Shown: positions 26,773 to 35,698 of the stretch, piece by piece
Numbering within the stretch: the first letter of the stretch is position 1
How the letters are laid out: each line of letters opens with the position of its first letter
Assembly (NCBI RefSeq): GCF_002153745.1
Contig: NZ_JOPL01000005.1
Location: forward strand, 62,001 to 126,000
Length of the DNA: 64,000 bases
DNA from: Acetobacter sp. DsW_063
GTDB lineage: Bacteria > Pseudomonadota > Alphaproteobacteria > Acetobacterales > Acetobacteraceae
Reading direction: 5' to 3'
Program-made: the position numbers and the translations under genes
The notes under the pieces: generated by a model
Told to the model about the DNA's origin: nothing
The model's database searches: none
Seen by the model: the letters and a program-made list of their open reading frames with translations, nothing else

Positions 26773-27150
26773 ATGTCGATCCAGGGTGGTGAAGTCTGGG
26801 TGGACGATCTGGGGCGAGGCGCGAGCAATGTTGCATGCAACATGGTTGGCGGCTGCGGCTTCCTTGAGATTGGACGAGCTTTCGCTCTGGCAGGCGCTTA
26901 GCGCTTGCTGAAACTGTTACGTGAGAACTCGCTGGCTGGTGATGCGACCGTCTGGCGGGCAGGAATAGGCGGCGACATTCTGGTGGGCGAGATGACGCGT
27001 TGCATGCGCGGAATCCATGCAGGCCCGCTTGATGTGGCTGCCACGATCGCCAGCGGCGGAACGTCTTTGACGGTCGCCATGCATGGCTCCACCGGAAGCG
27101 GTCGACCTCGAAGGAAGGCGGCGTACGGAAAGGATAAGACTCCGGACTAA
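26773..27150 (+). pseudogene. Possible degraded small gene split by an in-frame TAG
   Basis: A frame with a fair GGGAG ribosome site starts at ATG 26773, runs 42 codons (MSIQGGEVWVDDLG... ) to a TAG at 26899-26901, and continues in the same frame for about 80 more codons to 27148-27150. The joined product has no family I recognise. It may be a decayed gene, a short real peptide of 42 residues, or chance openness in GC-rich leader DNA. Confidence 0.2.
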
Positions 27151-27221
27151 CGGAGCGCTCTCCCTGCTTACGCTTCGTGCAGCGGGGGCGGGGAGTGAAC
27201 ATTTGTGTCTCTGCATCCCGG

Positions 27222-27250
27222 TCCGACCGGTCCCAAGGGGGTCGGTCGGA
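27222..27250 (+). promoter_or_regulatory. Strong hairpin in the glcB leader
   Basis: In RNA the 13-base arms (from TCCGACCGGTCCC and GGGGTCGGTCGGA) pair fully if two G-U pairs are allowed, around a 3-base AAG loop, 66 bases before the glcB start. A CTTTTTG run follows 15 bases later, too far for a textbook terminator. It may be a leader control element or the end of an upstream short transcript. Confidence 0.45.
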
Positions 27251-27315
27251 AACCGGTTCAGTGGCTTTTTGAATTCCGGCGCGCGAAATCAGCGCTGTCA
27301 GTGGGAGAATCTGAC

Positions 27316-29535
27316 ATGACGACCCGTATCGAGATCGGTTCGATTAGCGTGGACCAGGGGCTCCACGCCTTCATCAACACCGAAGTTCTGCCAGGAACCG
27401 ACGTTTCGGCGGCGACGTTCTGGAGCGGGTTGGCTGGTCTGGTCGAGACCTTCGGGCCTAAAATCAGGGAGGCTCTTGAAGCCCGCGATCAGTTGCAGGA
27501 CAGGATCGACGCGTTCTTGGCGGAGAACCCTAACGCCGAAGCCGACAGTCAGGTCGGATTTCTGCGCGAGATAGGGTATATCGAGCGCGAGCCGAACGAT
27601 TTTACGGTGTCGACAGACAGTCTCGATGATGAAATCGGGCGGGTGGCTGGCCCGCAGCTTGTCGTGCCGGTGAATAACGCCCGTTACGCGCTGAACGCTG
27701 CGAATGCGCGGTGGGGTAGCCTGTATGATGCGTTCTACGGAACTGACGCGCTGTCGCAGTCAGCGCCGCTGACCCCGGGCAAAACATATAATGAATTGCG
27801 TGGCCGCGCGGTTGTGCAGCGCGTGCGCCTGTTTCTCGATGAGACGACGCCTCTGTTGTTCGGAAGTCATGTCGATGTGACAGGCTATTATGTCCGTCAT
27901 GGCGAACTGCACGCGAAGCTCGAATGTGGTCGCACCACCGGGTTGCGGAGCCCCACCCAGTTTGCGGGATTCGCAGGGGAGGCGGGCGAACCGACCGCTG
28001 TGTTGCTGCGCAATCACGGGCTGCACATAGAACTGTGCTTCGACCGGACCTCGGCTGTTGGTAAAACCGACAAGGCTGGCGTCGCCGATGTGATTCTGGA
28101 ATCCGCCCTCACGACAATCATGGATTGTGAGGACAGTGTTTCTGCTGTCGACGCTGAGGACAAGGTTCGCGTCTATCGCAACTGGCTCGGTCTGATGCGT
28201 GGTGAACTGACCGCGGAAGTGCCGCGCGGCGACAAGGTCGTGACGCGCAGGCTTGCTTCTGATCGCACCTATATCGGCACGGACGGCGCGCCGTTCACGC
28301 TGCCGGGTCGTAGCCTGCTGCTCGCCCGCACGGTCGGACACCATATGACCACCGACGCGGTTCTGGATTCAGGACTGGACGAAGCGCCGGAAGGCGTGAT
28401 CGACGCCGCTGTGCTGGCTCTGATCGGCCTGCACGATCTGCGCAGCGAGCGCGCAACGCGCAACAGCCGCGCCGGGTCGATCTACATCGTGCGTCCAAAG
28501 ATGCACGGTTCGCAGGAAGTCGCGTTGTCCGATGGCGTGTTCGCCGCGATAGAAGACATGCTGTCGCTGCCGCGCAACACGATCAAAATGGGCGTGATGG
28601 ATGAGGAGCGTCGCACCAGCGTCAATCTCGCAGCGTGCCTGCACGCCGCGCGCGAACGGGTTGTCTTCATCAACACAGGCTTCCTCGACCGGACGGGCGA
28701 TGAGATTCACACCTGCATGAAGGCAGGCCCCGTCGTCCGCAAGGGAGAGATGAAAGCTACCGCCTGGATCAAGGCGTATGAGCAGCGCAATGTCGCGATC
28801 GGCATCAAAAGCGGCCTGACCGTCGGTCCTGACGGCCACGGGCAGATCGGCAAGGGCATGTGGGCCATGCCTGATCGCATGGAGGATATGCTGGAACAAA
28901 AGGGCGCGCAGCTCCGCGCCGGCGCATGCACGGCCTGGGTGCCGTCGCCGACAGCCGCCACATTGCACGCGCTGCACTACCATGAGGTCGACGTCGCCGC
29001 CGCGCAGCACGAACTGAGACACGCTCCTGCTGCGCCGCTGTCCGAGCTTCTGACGCTGCCGCTGGCGGGAGGCCGCTCGTGGTCCGAGATGGAGATCGCC
29101 CACGAACTCGATACGAACCTGCAGAGCATTTTGGGCTACGTGGTGCGCTGGGTGGATCTGGGCGTCGGATGCTCCAAGGTGCCGGACATGAACAATGTCG
29201 GGCTGATGGAAGACCGTGCAACGCTTCGTATCTCCGCGCAGCATGTTGCAAACTGGCTGATGCACGGCGTCGTTTCGCAGGAGCAGGTTGACAGCGCATT
29301 CACGCGCATGGCTCGCATCGTCGACCAGCAGAACGAGGGCGAGCCCGGCTATCGCCCGCTGACGGCGAATGCAGAGGGGCCTGCGTTTATGGCGGCGAAA
29401 GATCTCGTGTTTCGCGGAGCGGAGCAGCCGAACGGGTACACGGAGGCGATCCTGCATCGTCGCCGCCGGGAGGCGAAACGTCGTGACGTTCTGGAGGCGA
29501 CTTCACGCGCGGATGTCGGGTTCGCCGCAGGTTAA
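27316..29535 (+). CDS. glcB: Malate synthase G
   Basis: GlcB condenses glyoxylate with acetyl-CoA to malate, the second step of the glyoxylate bypass and also the entry of glycolate carbon. The 739-residue length is that of the monomeric G isoform. Motifs include MDCEDSVSAVDAEDK, the VRPKMHGSQEVAL segment, NIGFLDRTGDEIH-like FINTGFLDRTGDEIH and VPDMNNVGLMEDRATLR with the catalytic Asp633. I chose the ATG at 27316 with GGGAGA before it; a longer frame from 27205 adds 37 residues that do not look like the family. It is divergent from the ScfR gene and followed by the LrgA/LrgB-type pair. Isocitrate lyase lies 4 kb further on. Confidence 0.96.
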   Translation: MTTRIEIGSISVDQGLHAFINTEVLPGTDVSAATFWSGLAGLVETFGPKIREALEARDQLQDRIDAFLAENPNAEADSQVGFLREIGYIEREPNDFTVSTDSLDDEIGRVAGPQLVVPVNNARYALNAANARWGSLYDAFYGTDALSQSAPLTPGKTYNELRGRAVVQRVRLFLDETTPLLFGSHVDVTGYYVRHGELHAKLECGRTTGLRSPTQFAGFAGEAGEPTAVLLRNHGLHIELCFDRTSAVGKTDKAGVADVILESALTTIMDCEDSVSAVDAEDKVRVYRNWLGLMRGELTAEVPRGDKVVTRRLASDRTYIGTDGAPFTLPGRSLLLARTVGHHMTTDAVLDSGLDEAPEGVIDAAVLALIGLHDLRSERATRNSRAGSIYIVRPKMHGSQEVALSDGVFAAIEDMLSLPRNTIKMGVMDEERRTSVNLAACLHAARERVVFINTGFLDRTGDEIHTCMKAGPVVRKGEMKATAWIKAYEQRNVAIGIKSGLTVGPDGHGQIGKGMWAMPDRMEDMLEQKGAQLRAGACTAWVPSPTAATLHALHYHEVDVAAAQHELRHAPAAPLSELLTLPLAGGRSWSEMEIAHELDTNLQSILGYVVRWVDLGVGCSKVPDMNNVGLMEDRATLRISAQHVANWLMHGVVSQEQVDSAFTRMARIVDQQNEGEPGYRPLTANAEGPAFMAAKDLVFRGAEQPNGYTEAILHRRRREAKRRDVLEATSRADVGFAAG

Positions 29536-29735
29536 ACCTGATGGCCGCAGATTGATCGAGCCAGTTGGTCGGGGCCCCCCGAAGTCCCTCCGATTGCTTC
29601 GGCGCCTCTGCCGCGCGACAGTTCCGGAGGCCCCTTCGTCACTTCACTGGCTTTCGCCGTGATTGCCAGTCGGCGGGGTCAGCCGAGTGCCGCATAGCTG
29701 GCCTCGGGAAGCCAACGTTTGCGGTGAAATGGTCT

Positions 29736-30164
29736 ATGCCGGAAGCCTTTCTTACTCTCCTTCTATTTCAGTTTCTGGGCGTCATCGCGCAACGCGCGTT
29801 GGCTCTCCCGATACCAGGGCCGGTGATCGGGATGTTTCTGCTTGCAGGGATGCTGCTCTGGCGCAAGGCGCGGCAGAAGAGCGCTTCAGACGACGCGACT
29901 GTCGTTGAGGCTCCGGCTGCGTCGCCAGCGCTTTCGGCGCTGGCGCGGTCTTTGATTGCCTGTCTTGGCTTACTGTTTGTTCCTGCGGGGGTCGGTCTGG
30001 TCACCGAACTTCCGGTTTTGGGCGTCAACGCCGTGCCGATCGTCGCTTCCCTGTTTGGCTCGACGGTGCTGGGGTTGCTGGTGACGGCGTTCGTCATGCA
30101 CCGGGCGACGCATCACGCGCCTGCGCCGGAGCAGGTCTCCGATGCCGACGGGCAGGTGCTCTGA
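29736..30164 (+). CDS. CidA/LrgA-family membrane protein
   Basis: The 142-residue protein has four hydrophobic segments and the family motif FQFLGVIAQRALALPIPGPVIGMFLL. LrgA/CidA proteins pair with LrgB/CidB in the inner membrane. Known or proposed roles are holin-like control of murein hydrolases in Staphylococcus and transport of small carboxylates (pyruvate in Bacillus, glycolate/glycerate in the plant plastid LrgAB fusion PLGG1). The ATG at 29736 is preferred because upstream codons are not conserved-looking. The partner gene starts 4 bases behind the stop. Confidence 0.88.
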   Translation: MPEAFLTLLLFQFLGVIAQRALALPIPGPVIGMFLLAGMLLWRKARQKSASDDATVVEAPAASPALSALARSLIACLGLLFVPAGVGLVTELPVLGVNAVPIVASLFGSTVLGLLVTAFVMHRATHHAPAPEQVSDADGQVL

Positions 30165-30168
30165 TCTT

Positions 30169-30915
30169 ATGACGGACAGATTTTTTGCATTCATTCACAA
30201 TGTCTACGCGCAGGCGATTCCGTCGCCTGACACAGAGACTCTGTTTTGGTTGTGCGCGACGATCGCCGCCTTCGTGGTCGGCATGCGTATCCAGATCCGC
30301 CTCAGACGCGCTCCATGGGCCAACCCGGTGCTGTTCGCGATAGTTGTCATTTCGACGGCGTTATTTGTCACGAAAACGCCTTACGACGCCTATTTTCGAA
30401 GTGTAAAGATCATCCATTTTCTGCTCGGGCCCGCTACGGTCGCGCTGGCGATTCCGCTCGCGGACTCCATCCGGCAGGTGACGCGGAGCCTGCCTGCCAT
30501 GGTGTTGGCCCTGCTTGCTGGTTCGGTAACGTCTGTGGTCAGCGGCGTTCTTTTGGTCGTCGCGTTTGGCGGCAGCCATGAAGTGGCGCTGTCGATGGCG
30601 CCAAAAGCCGTGACAACGCCTATAGCTATAGCCATCACGCAGCAGATCGGCGGCACGCCGGCACTTACCGCCGCATTCGCTATCCTTGGCGGGATCATTG
30701 CCGCCATGATCGGAGAAACGACGCTACGTCGTCTGGGAATTCATGACTGGCGCGCCCATGGTCTTGCGGCGGGAATAGCGGGTAGCGGCATCGCCGCGGC
30801 GCAGGTGGCGCAACGTGATCCGGTAGGCGCGGCGTTTGCGGCGCTGGGCATCGGATTGAACGGGTTGGTGACTGCGATCATCGTGCCTTTGCTGCTGTAT
30901 ATCCTGCCGGGGTAA
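30169..30915 (+). CDS. CidB/LrgB-family membrane protein
   Basis: The 248-residue protein has about seven to eight hydrophobic helices and the LrgB motifs FLLGPATVALAIPLAD, SMAPKAVTTPIAI and the AAHGLAAGIAGSGIAAAQV-like HGLAAGIAGSGIAAA. It forms a unit with the LrgA-type gene 4 bases upstream. Because the pair sits directly behind malate synthase and within a glyoxylate-cycle block, a carboxylate transporter (glycolate, glyoxylate or pyruvate) is a better guess than cell-lysis control. This is inference from context. Confidence 0.9.
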   Translation: MTDRFFAFIHNVYAQAIPSPDTETLFWLCATIAAFVVGMRIQIRLRRAPWANPVLFAIVVISTALFVTKTPYDAYFRSVKIIHFLLGPATVALAIPLADSIRQVTRSLPAMVLALLAGSVTSVVSGVLLVVAFGGSHEVALSMAPKAVTTPIAIAITQQIGGTPALTAAFAILGGIIAAMIGETTLRRLGIHDWRAHGLAAGIAGSGIAAAQVAQRDPVGAAFAALGIGLNGLVTAIIVPLLLYILPG

Positions 30916-31317
30916 TAGCTGGTTTTATAAGTGACACAGCGAGAAAATTATAGAGCCGGGCGCTCATCCGGCTTGGGTAAACGCGTTTGCGGCGAACATC
31001 CGTTTAAAATTGTTGGGGAGTGATATGCCGCGAGGCAGGGTTCATGCCGGATACGTGGGTGGATTGAAGCGCGTGGCCGGGCAGCCGCTCACCTCGTGAT
31101 TTTGACAGACGTTCTTGATGTGCATTTATTAGGAAAAGATTTCTGTAATTATTTTCCGTGCATTCTTTTGGGCGGTGGTCGATGTCGGTAAATTTTATCA
31201 GGCTAAGAGAATGCAACGTCGTTTGCTGCGAAGACGATGTCGGTCGGACCTCGGCCGTTATCGGCATGACGCCATGCAGTTTGTCGATTACTGACAACGG
31301 GGGCGTCAACGCGATCC
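30916..31317. other. Intergenic region between convergent genes
   Basis: About 400 bases between the LrgB-type gene and the convergent LysR gene. A 6-bp stem AGCCGG/CCGGCT at 30954-30973 lies shortly after the LrgB stop without a T-run. No open frame with a ribosome site is evident; nothing else was recognised. Confidence 0.55.
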
Positions 31318-32217
31318 TCACGCGACCGCACGAATGAAGTCGACAAAAGCGCGGAGAGGCGGAGGCAGGCGCCGCCGCCCAGGATAGTAAAGGTAGGGGC
31401 CGCTGAAACTCTGCCACCACGGCTCGAGAACGGGCGTCAGAGTTTTGTTGTCGAAGTAAGGTTTCAGCCAGTCTTCAAAAAAATGGATGACGCCAAGCCC
31501 GCGTACGGCGGCGTCGATAGCGAGGTCAACGCCGCCGCTGATCTGGACGAGCAGGGGGCCTTTCGGATCGATGGTTACAATTTCGTCGTCTTTCTCGAAT
31601 TCCCACAATGGAGTGTGGCCGCTTGGAAAGCGGCCGCGCAGGCACGCGTGGCCGAGCAGGTCGCTCGGGCGTTCGGGGCGTCCGCGCTCCACCAGATAGG
31701 CGGGTGACGCAGCCGTCGCCACGCGTTGGGCGCGCGGGCCGATTGGGACGGCGATCATGTCCTGCTCCAGACGCTCGTCATAGCGAATGCCAGCGTCGCA
31801 TCCCGCAGCCAGCACGTCCACGAAGCTTTCCTCGACGATGATCTCAAGCTTGATGTCAGGGTAGGTTTTCAGGAAGGGCGTTATGATCTGTGGCAAAATC
31901 AGGCGAGCCGCGCTGGCGGGAACATTGAGCTTGAGGGTCCCGGCTGGCCGATCCCGAAAGCCGCTGAGTCCATCAAGCGCAGCTTCGACCTCTCCCAACG
32001 CCGGGGCCAGGCGTTCAAGGAGGCGCCCGCCCGCCTCGGTCGGCGTTACGCTGCGCGTCGTTCTGTGCAGCAGCCGCAGGCCCAGCCGGTCTTCAAGGCG
32101 GCGGATCGCCTCGCTGAGTGATGAGGCGGACTGGCGGCTTTGGCGCGCGCCTTCACGAAATCCTCCTGCCCGACAGATTGTCACGAATGCCTGCAAGTCT
32201 TGAAGTTCGGTCGTCAT
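31318..32217 (-). CDS. LysR-family transcriptional regulator
   Basis: The 299-residue protein has the LysR winged helix at residues 1-60 (LQDLQAFVTICRAGGFREGARQ in pieces, SSLSEAIRRLEDRLGLRLLHR) and an effector domain from ~90. It is divergent from an aldo/keto reductase gene across a 99-base gap, the usual arrangement of a LysR activator and its target. It is unrelated in detail to the other two LysR proteins of the window. The effector is unknown. Confidence 0.92.
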   Translation of the reverse strand: MTTELQDLQAFVTICRAGGFREGARQSRQSASSLSEAIRRLEDRLGLRLLHRTTRSVTPTEAGGRLLERLAPALGEVEAALDGLSGFRDRPAGTLKLNVPASAARLILPQIITPFLKTYPDIKLEIIVEESFVDVLAAGCDAGIRYDERLEQDMIAVPIGPRAQRVATAASPAYLVERGRPERPSDLLGHACLRGRFPSGHTPLWEFEKDDEIVTIDPKGPLLVQISGGVDLAIDAAVRGLGVIHFFEDWLKPYFDNKTLTPVLEPWWQSFSGPYLYYPGRRRLPPPLRAFVDFIRAVA

Positions 32218-32316
32218 TGTCCTGATTTCCGCACGGCCTGTGCATATTATGACGTATTATCGAGCAATCGGAAAGGACGCATAGTTTTCTCTGCATTCTT
32301 GTCTGGAGAGCAAAAA

Positions 32317-33183
32317 ATGGCGGATATCAAAGACTCCGGAACGTTTATGTTGGGCGACCGCCCGGTGTTCCGTATGGGGTATGGGGCGATGCAACTCGCG
32401 GGGCCTGGCGTATTCGGCCCGCCCAAAAACGTCGAAACTGCCCGAGCCGTTCTGCGTGCAGCGTTGGAGGCTGGCGTCAACCATATCGACACCAGTGATT
32501 TTTACGGCCCGCATGTCGTCAACCAATTGATCCGCGAAGTGCTGTCGCCCTATCCGGACGATCTCGTGATCGTCACCAAAGTCGGCGCCAAACGCGGTCC
32601 CGACGCTTCATGGAACCTCGCCCAGAGTCCGGTGGAGCTGGTCGACGCAGTTCACGACAATCTGCGCAATCTTGGTGTAGATGCGCTGGACGTCGTGAAC
32701 ATGCGGCTCATGTTCGACATTCACGGCCCTGCTGAGGGCTCGATTGAAGAACAGTTCACGACTCTCGCCGAATTGCGGCAAAAGGGTCTGATCCGGCACC
32801 TTGGTCTCAGTAACGCGACGGCGGCGCAGGTTGCTCAGGCGCAGACAATCGCGCCGGTGGTGTGTGTGCAAAACCAGTACAATCTCGCCCATCGTGAGGA
32901 CGAACCGCTCATTGCTGAGCTTGAGCGGCAGGGAATAGCCTACGTGCCGTTCTTTCCGTTGGGCGGCTTTTCTCCGCTTCACTCAGATAAACTACATGAT
33001 GTGGCGAAGCAGCTTGGCGCGACGCCGATGCAGGTCGCGCTCGCGTGGCTTCTGGCGCGCGCACCGAACCTACTGTTGATACCAGGCACGTCGTCGCTCG
33101 GGCATTTGGGAGAGAATTTCGCTGCGGCGTCTATCATTCTTCCCGAAAGTGCTTTTGCCGTTCTCGAAGATATTGCGGGGTAA
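32317..33183 (+). CDS. Aldo/keto reductase
   Basis: The 288-residue protein has a TIM-barrel AKR pattern: FRMGYGAMQLAGPG at the first strand, the catalytic Asp/Tyr in HIDTSDFYGPHVV, the lysine in IVTKVGAKRG, and a C-terminal NADPH-binding segment LLIPGTSSLGHLGENFAA. It belongs to the YdbC/oxidoreductase-like branch. The usual HNP or HWP histidine is replaced by VVNMRLM, as in that branch. GGAGAG precedes the ATG at 32317; an in-frame extension to 32140 would run into the divergent LysR gene and is rejected. Substrate unknown. Confidence 0.9.
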   Translation: MADIKDSGTFMLGDRPVFRMGYGAMQLAGPGVFGPPKNVETARAVLRAALEAGVNHIDTSDFYGPHVVNQLIREVLSPYPDDLVIVTKVGAKRGPDASWNLAQSPVELVDAVHDNLRNLGVDALDVVNMRLMFDIHGPAEGSIEEQFTTLAELRQKGLIRHLGLSNATAAQVAQAQTIAPVVCVQNQYNLAHREDEPLIAELERQGIAYVPFFPLGGFSPLHSDKLHDVAKQLGATPMQVALAWLLARAPNLLLIPGTSSLGHLGENFAAASIILPESAFAVLEDIAG

Positions 33184-33350
33184 ACACACGGGGGAGGTTT
33201 GTGTGCTGACGATGCGTGAGCGTCTGGGCCGCGTTGGCCACATGTATGCTGCAAATGTTTCGGTATGCGGTGTGTAAAACGAAGGCGCGCCGAATACCGT
33301 CAGGTATGGGCGTGCGAGCCGTCCTGTTTGTCGTCTGTGCAAACGACAAG

Positions 33351-33410
33351 AACCCCGGTCTTCACGCGGAAGACCGGGGTTCGGGTTGGCGGCTCGGTTT
33401 TTATTTTTAT
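33351..33410 (+). terminator. Strong hairpin terminator between convergent genes
   Basis: Perfect 13-base arms AACCCCGGTCTTC and GAAGACCGGGGTT with an ACGCG loop occupy 33351-33381; a T-rich run follows at 33397-33410. A second smaller hairpin TTGTCGT/ACGACAA lies at 33328-33349. The elements separate the aldo/keto reductase gene from the convergent isocitrate lyase gene and may stop transcripts from both sides. Confidence 0.75.
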
Positions 33411-33455
33411 TAGCCGCAGCCCTTGATCGTTATTGGACGGTCAAGAGATCGTTGA

Positions 33456-35051
33456 TCAGGAGAATTGCCCCATGGTGTTGTGCTTGCCACCCGCCTTAAG
33501 GGCGGCTTCTCCTGCAAAATACTCCTTGTGGTCGTCGCCGAGGTCAGAGCCCGCCATGTTCTGATGCTTGACGCAGGCGACGCCCTGACGGATTTCCGCA
33601 CGCTGCACGTTCAGAACGTAGCCCAGCATTCCATCTTCGCCGAAGTAGCGGCTGGACAGGTTGTCGGTGGACAGCGCCGCGGTATGATACGTCGGCAGGG
33701 TGATCAGATGATGGAAGATGCCAGCGCGCAGGGCCGCGTCGTGCTGGAACGTGCGGATGCGGGCGTCGGCTTCTTCCGCCAGCGGCGTGGAGTCATAAGC
33801 GTCGGACATGAGGCGCGCGCGGTCATAGGCCGAGACGTCGCGTCCGTCTTCCTTCCACGCGTCGTAAACCTGCTGGCGGAAATTCAGCGTCCAGTTGAAG
33901 GACGGCGAATTGTTGTAAACCAGCTTGGCGTGCGGCACGACGTCGCGGATACGGTCCATCATGCTGGCGATCTGCTCGACATGCGGCTTTTCCGTTTCGA
34001 TCCACAGCAGGTCGGCGCCGTTCTGCAGCGCTGTGATGCAGTCCAGCACGCAACGGTCGGCGCCGGTGCCCGGGCGGAACTGATACAGGTTGCTCGGCAG
34101 ACGCTTCGGACGCAGCAACTTGCCTTCACGAGCGATGATGACGTCCCCGTCCTGCGTTCCGCCGGAGGTGACGTCGTCGCAATCAAGGAAAGCGTTGTAC
34201 TGGTCGCCAAGATCCCCCGGCTCGCGGCTGAAGGCGATCTGCTTGGTCAGACCTGCGCCAAGGCTGTCGGTGCGGCAGACGATGATGCCGTCCTCAACGC
34301 CCAGCTCAAGGAAGGCGTAACGGATGGCGCGCACTTTTGCGAGGAAGTCCTCGTGCGGCACCGTGACCTTGCCGTCCTGATGGCCGCACTGCTTTTCGTC
34401 GGACACCTGATTTTCGATCTGCAGCGCGCAGGCGCCCGCCTCGATCATCTTTTTCGCGAGCAGATACGTCGCCTCGGCATTGCCGAAGCCCGCGTCGATG
34501 TCGGCAATGATCGGCACGACATGGGTCTGGTGCCCGTCGATCGTCGCCTGGATCTCGGCCGCGCGACCGGTCTCTCCAGCCTCGCGGGCGGCGTCGAGAT
34601 CACGGTAAAGCATGCCCAGTTCGCGCGCGTCGGCCTGACGCAGGAACGTGTAAATCTCTTCGATAAGAGCAGGCACGGAGGTCTTCTCGTGCATCGACTG
34701 GTCGGGAAGCGGGCCGAATTCCGAACGCAAGGCCGCCACCATCCAGCCTGACAGATAGATGTAGCGGCGCTTCGTCGATCCGAAGTGCTTCTTTACGGAG
34801 ATCATCTGCTGCTGAGCAATGAAGCCGTGCCACGCGCCCAGAGACTGGGTGTACTGAGTGGGGTCGGCATCGTAAGCAGCCATGTCGCGGCGCATGATTC
34901 CGGCCGTGTAGCGGGCGATGTCGAGACCTGTCCGGAACCGGTTCTGCGAACGCATGCGCTCGACATACTCGGGGTTGATCGCATCCCACGCGCCGTTCTG
35001 AGCCTGAATGATCTGCTTGAGCTTCGCGGTTGCCGAATCCTGGTATGACAT
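33456..35051 (-). CDS. aceA: Isocitrate lyase
   Basis: AceA splits isocitrate to succinate and glyoxylate, the first step of the glyoxylate bypass. The 531-residue protein is of the long type known from Pseudomonas aeruginosa, to which it is strikingly similar along its length (for example INPEYVERMRSQNRF, DARELGMLYRDLDAAREAG in part, and the C-terminal CVKHQNMAGSD). The active-site motif is KQCGH with Cys222. GAAGGGA precedes the ATG. A 19-base perfect palindrome about 100 bases upstream is a likely operator. The gene is transcribed toward the aldo/keto reductase gene and ends in a shared terminator region. Confidence 0.96.
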   Translation of the reverse strand: MSYQDSATAKLKQIIQAQNGAWDAINPEYVERMRSQNRFRTGLDIARYTAGIMRRDMAAYDADPTQYTQSLGAWHGFIAQQQMISVKKHFGSTKRRYIYLSGWMVAALRSEFGPLPDQSMHEKTSVPALIEEIYTFLRQADARELGMLYRDLDAAREAGETGRAAEIQATIDGHQTHVVPIIADIDAGFGNAEATYLLAKKMIEAGACALQIENQVSDEKQCGHQDGKVTVPHEDFLAKVRAIRYAFLELGVEDGIIVCRTDSLGAGLTKQIAFSREPGDLGDQYNAFLDCDDVTSGGTQDGDVIIAREGKLLRPKRLPSNLYQFRPGTGADRCVLDCITALQNGADLLWIETEKPHVEQIASMMDRIRDVVPHAKLVYNNSPSFNWTLNFRQQVYDAWKEDGRDVSAYDRARLMSDAYDSTPLAEEADARIRTFQHDAALRAGIFHHLITLPTYHTAALSTDNLSSRYFGEDGMLGYVLNVQRAEIRQGVACVKHQNMAGSDLGDDHKEYFAGEAALKAGGKHNTMGQFS

Positions 35052-35698
35052 CTGGCGGTTTCCCTTCTCTGTGGAAGCGTGACTGGCAGATGCTTAACGG
35101 TATTGGGGCAGGGCTGGAAGGCGGAAACAGCGGTGCATGATGTATTTCTGTAAATTATTTACAGACGCCGATTTCCAAATGAAAAGATATTTCCAGCGCC
35201 GTTGTTGCTGGTATGAGGCGGGCTCGAGCGGCGGGAGGAGGCCGACTGCGCCTAGGCGGATCGCAAGAAAGTAAAATATCGACACGCCTGCCCAAGCTCA
35301 TAACGGCTGTTCGAAGTAGCGAAGGACCCCTGCGGCTTTATCACTCTGGAGGCGGCAGTAATGGGTGTCTAACCATAAAACTGACGCCGTAGGAGGTAAA
35401 ATTCTGGCGCAAATCCCATCGCAGCTAATCGCGTGGGCATGGATTCAGACGTAAATCGCCGCCCATGAGAGACTTTTGAGTGCACCCTGAATATAGCGAA
35501 GAATTTTCGCGTCTGTATGTTGCGGTAATCACTTCCGCGTCGCGTGTTCCGATGCGTATATGGTTAGGCAAATCTGTCCAGCGCCGATTTCGTTCAGACG
35601 AGGTGGCACGTACACGTGAAAACTATCGTCAGAATAGGCGACCAGAGAGTTCCGGGTATGTCGATGCATTGTCCACGTCGACCAGCTGACACGTTCCT
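35052..35698. other. Intergenic region upstream of aceA
   Basis: About 650 bases. The part near aceA holds its leader and the palindrome described separately. The remainder (35170-35698) has only short overlapping frames on both strands without ribosome sites or recognisable products, and lies behind the stop of the M20 peptidase gene. No terminator was resolved. Confidence 0.5.
35147..35165. promoter_or_regulatory. Perfect palindrome upstream of aceA, candidate operator
   Basis: TCTGTAAATTATTTACAGA is a perfect 9-1-9 inverted repeat, 96-114 bases before the aceA start. Its TGTAAA/TTTACA half sites also occur in front of the ScfR-type gene at 26664-26683, but with a 3-base instead of a 4-base spacer. 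It is the best candidate for control of isocitrate lyase by acetate or acyl-CoA state. Confidence 0.6.

Larger units (their letters stand above)
26637..27315. other. Long region between scfR-type gene and glcB
   Basis: About 680 bases with no secure gene. It holds the ScfR-like operator at its left end, a reading frame split by one TAG (26773-27150), and a strong hairpin at 27222-27250 in the probable leader of glcB. The glcB promoter must lie here but no clear -35/-10 pair is visible. Confidence 0.55.

Noticed and set aside
33465-34751. A 428-codon open frame on the plus strand opposite isocitrate lyase
   Set aside because: It is antisense to an unambiguous aceA gene, has no recognisable motifs and an Arg/Val/Asp-rich composition typical of antisense frames in high-GC genes.
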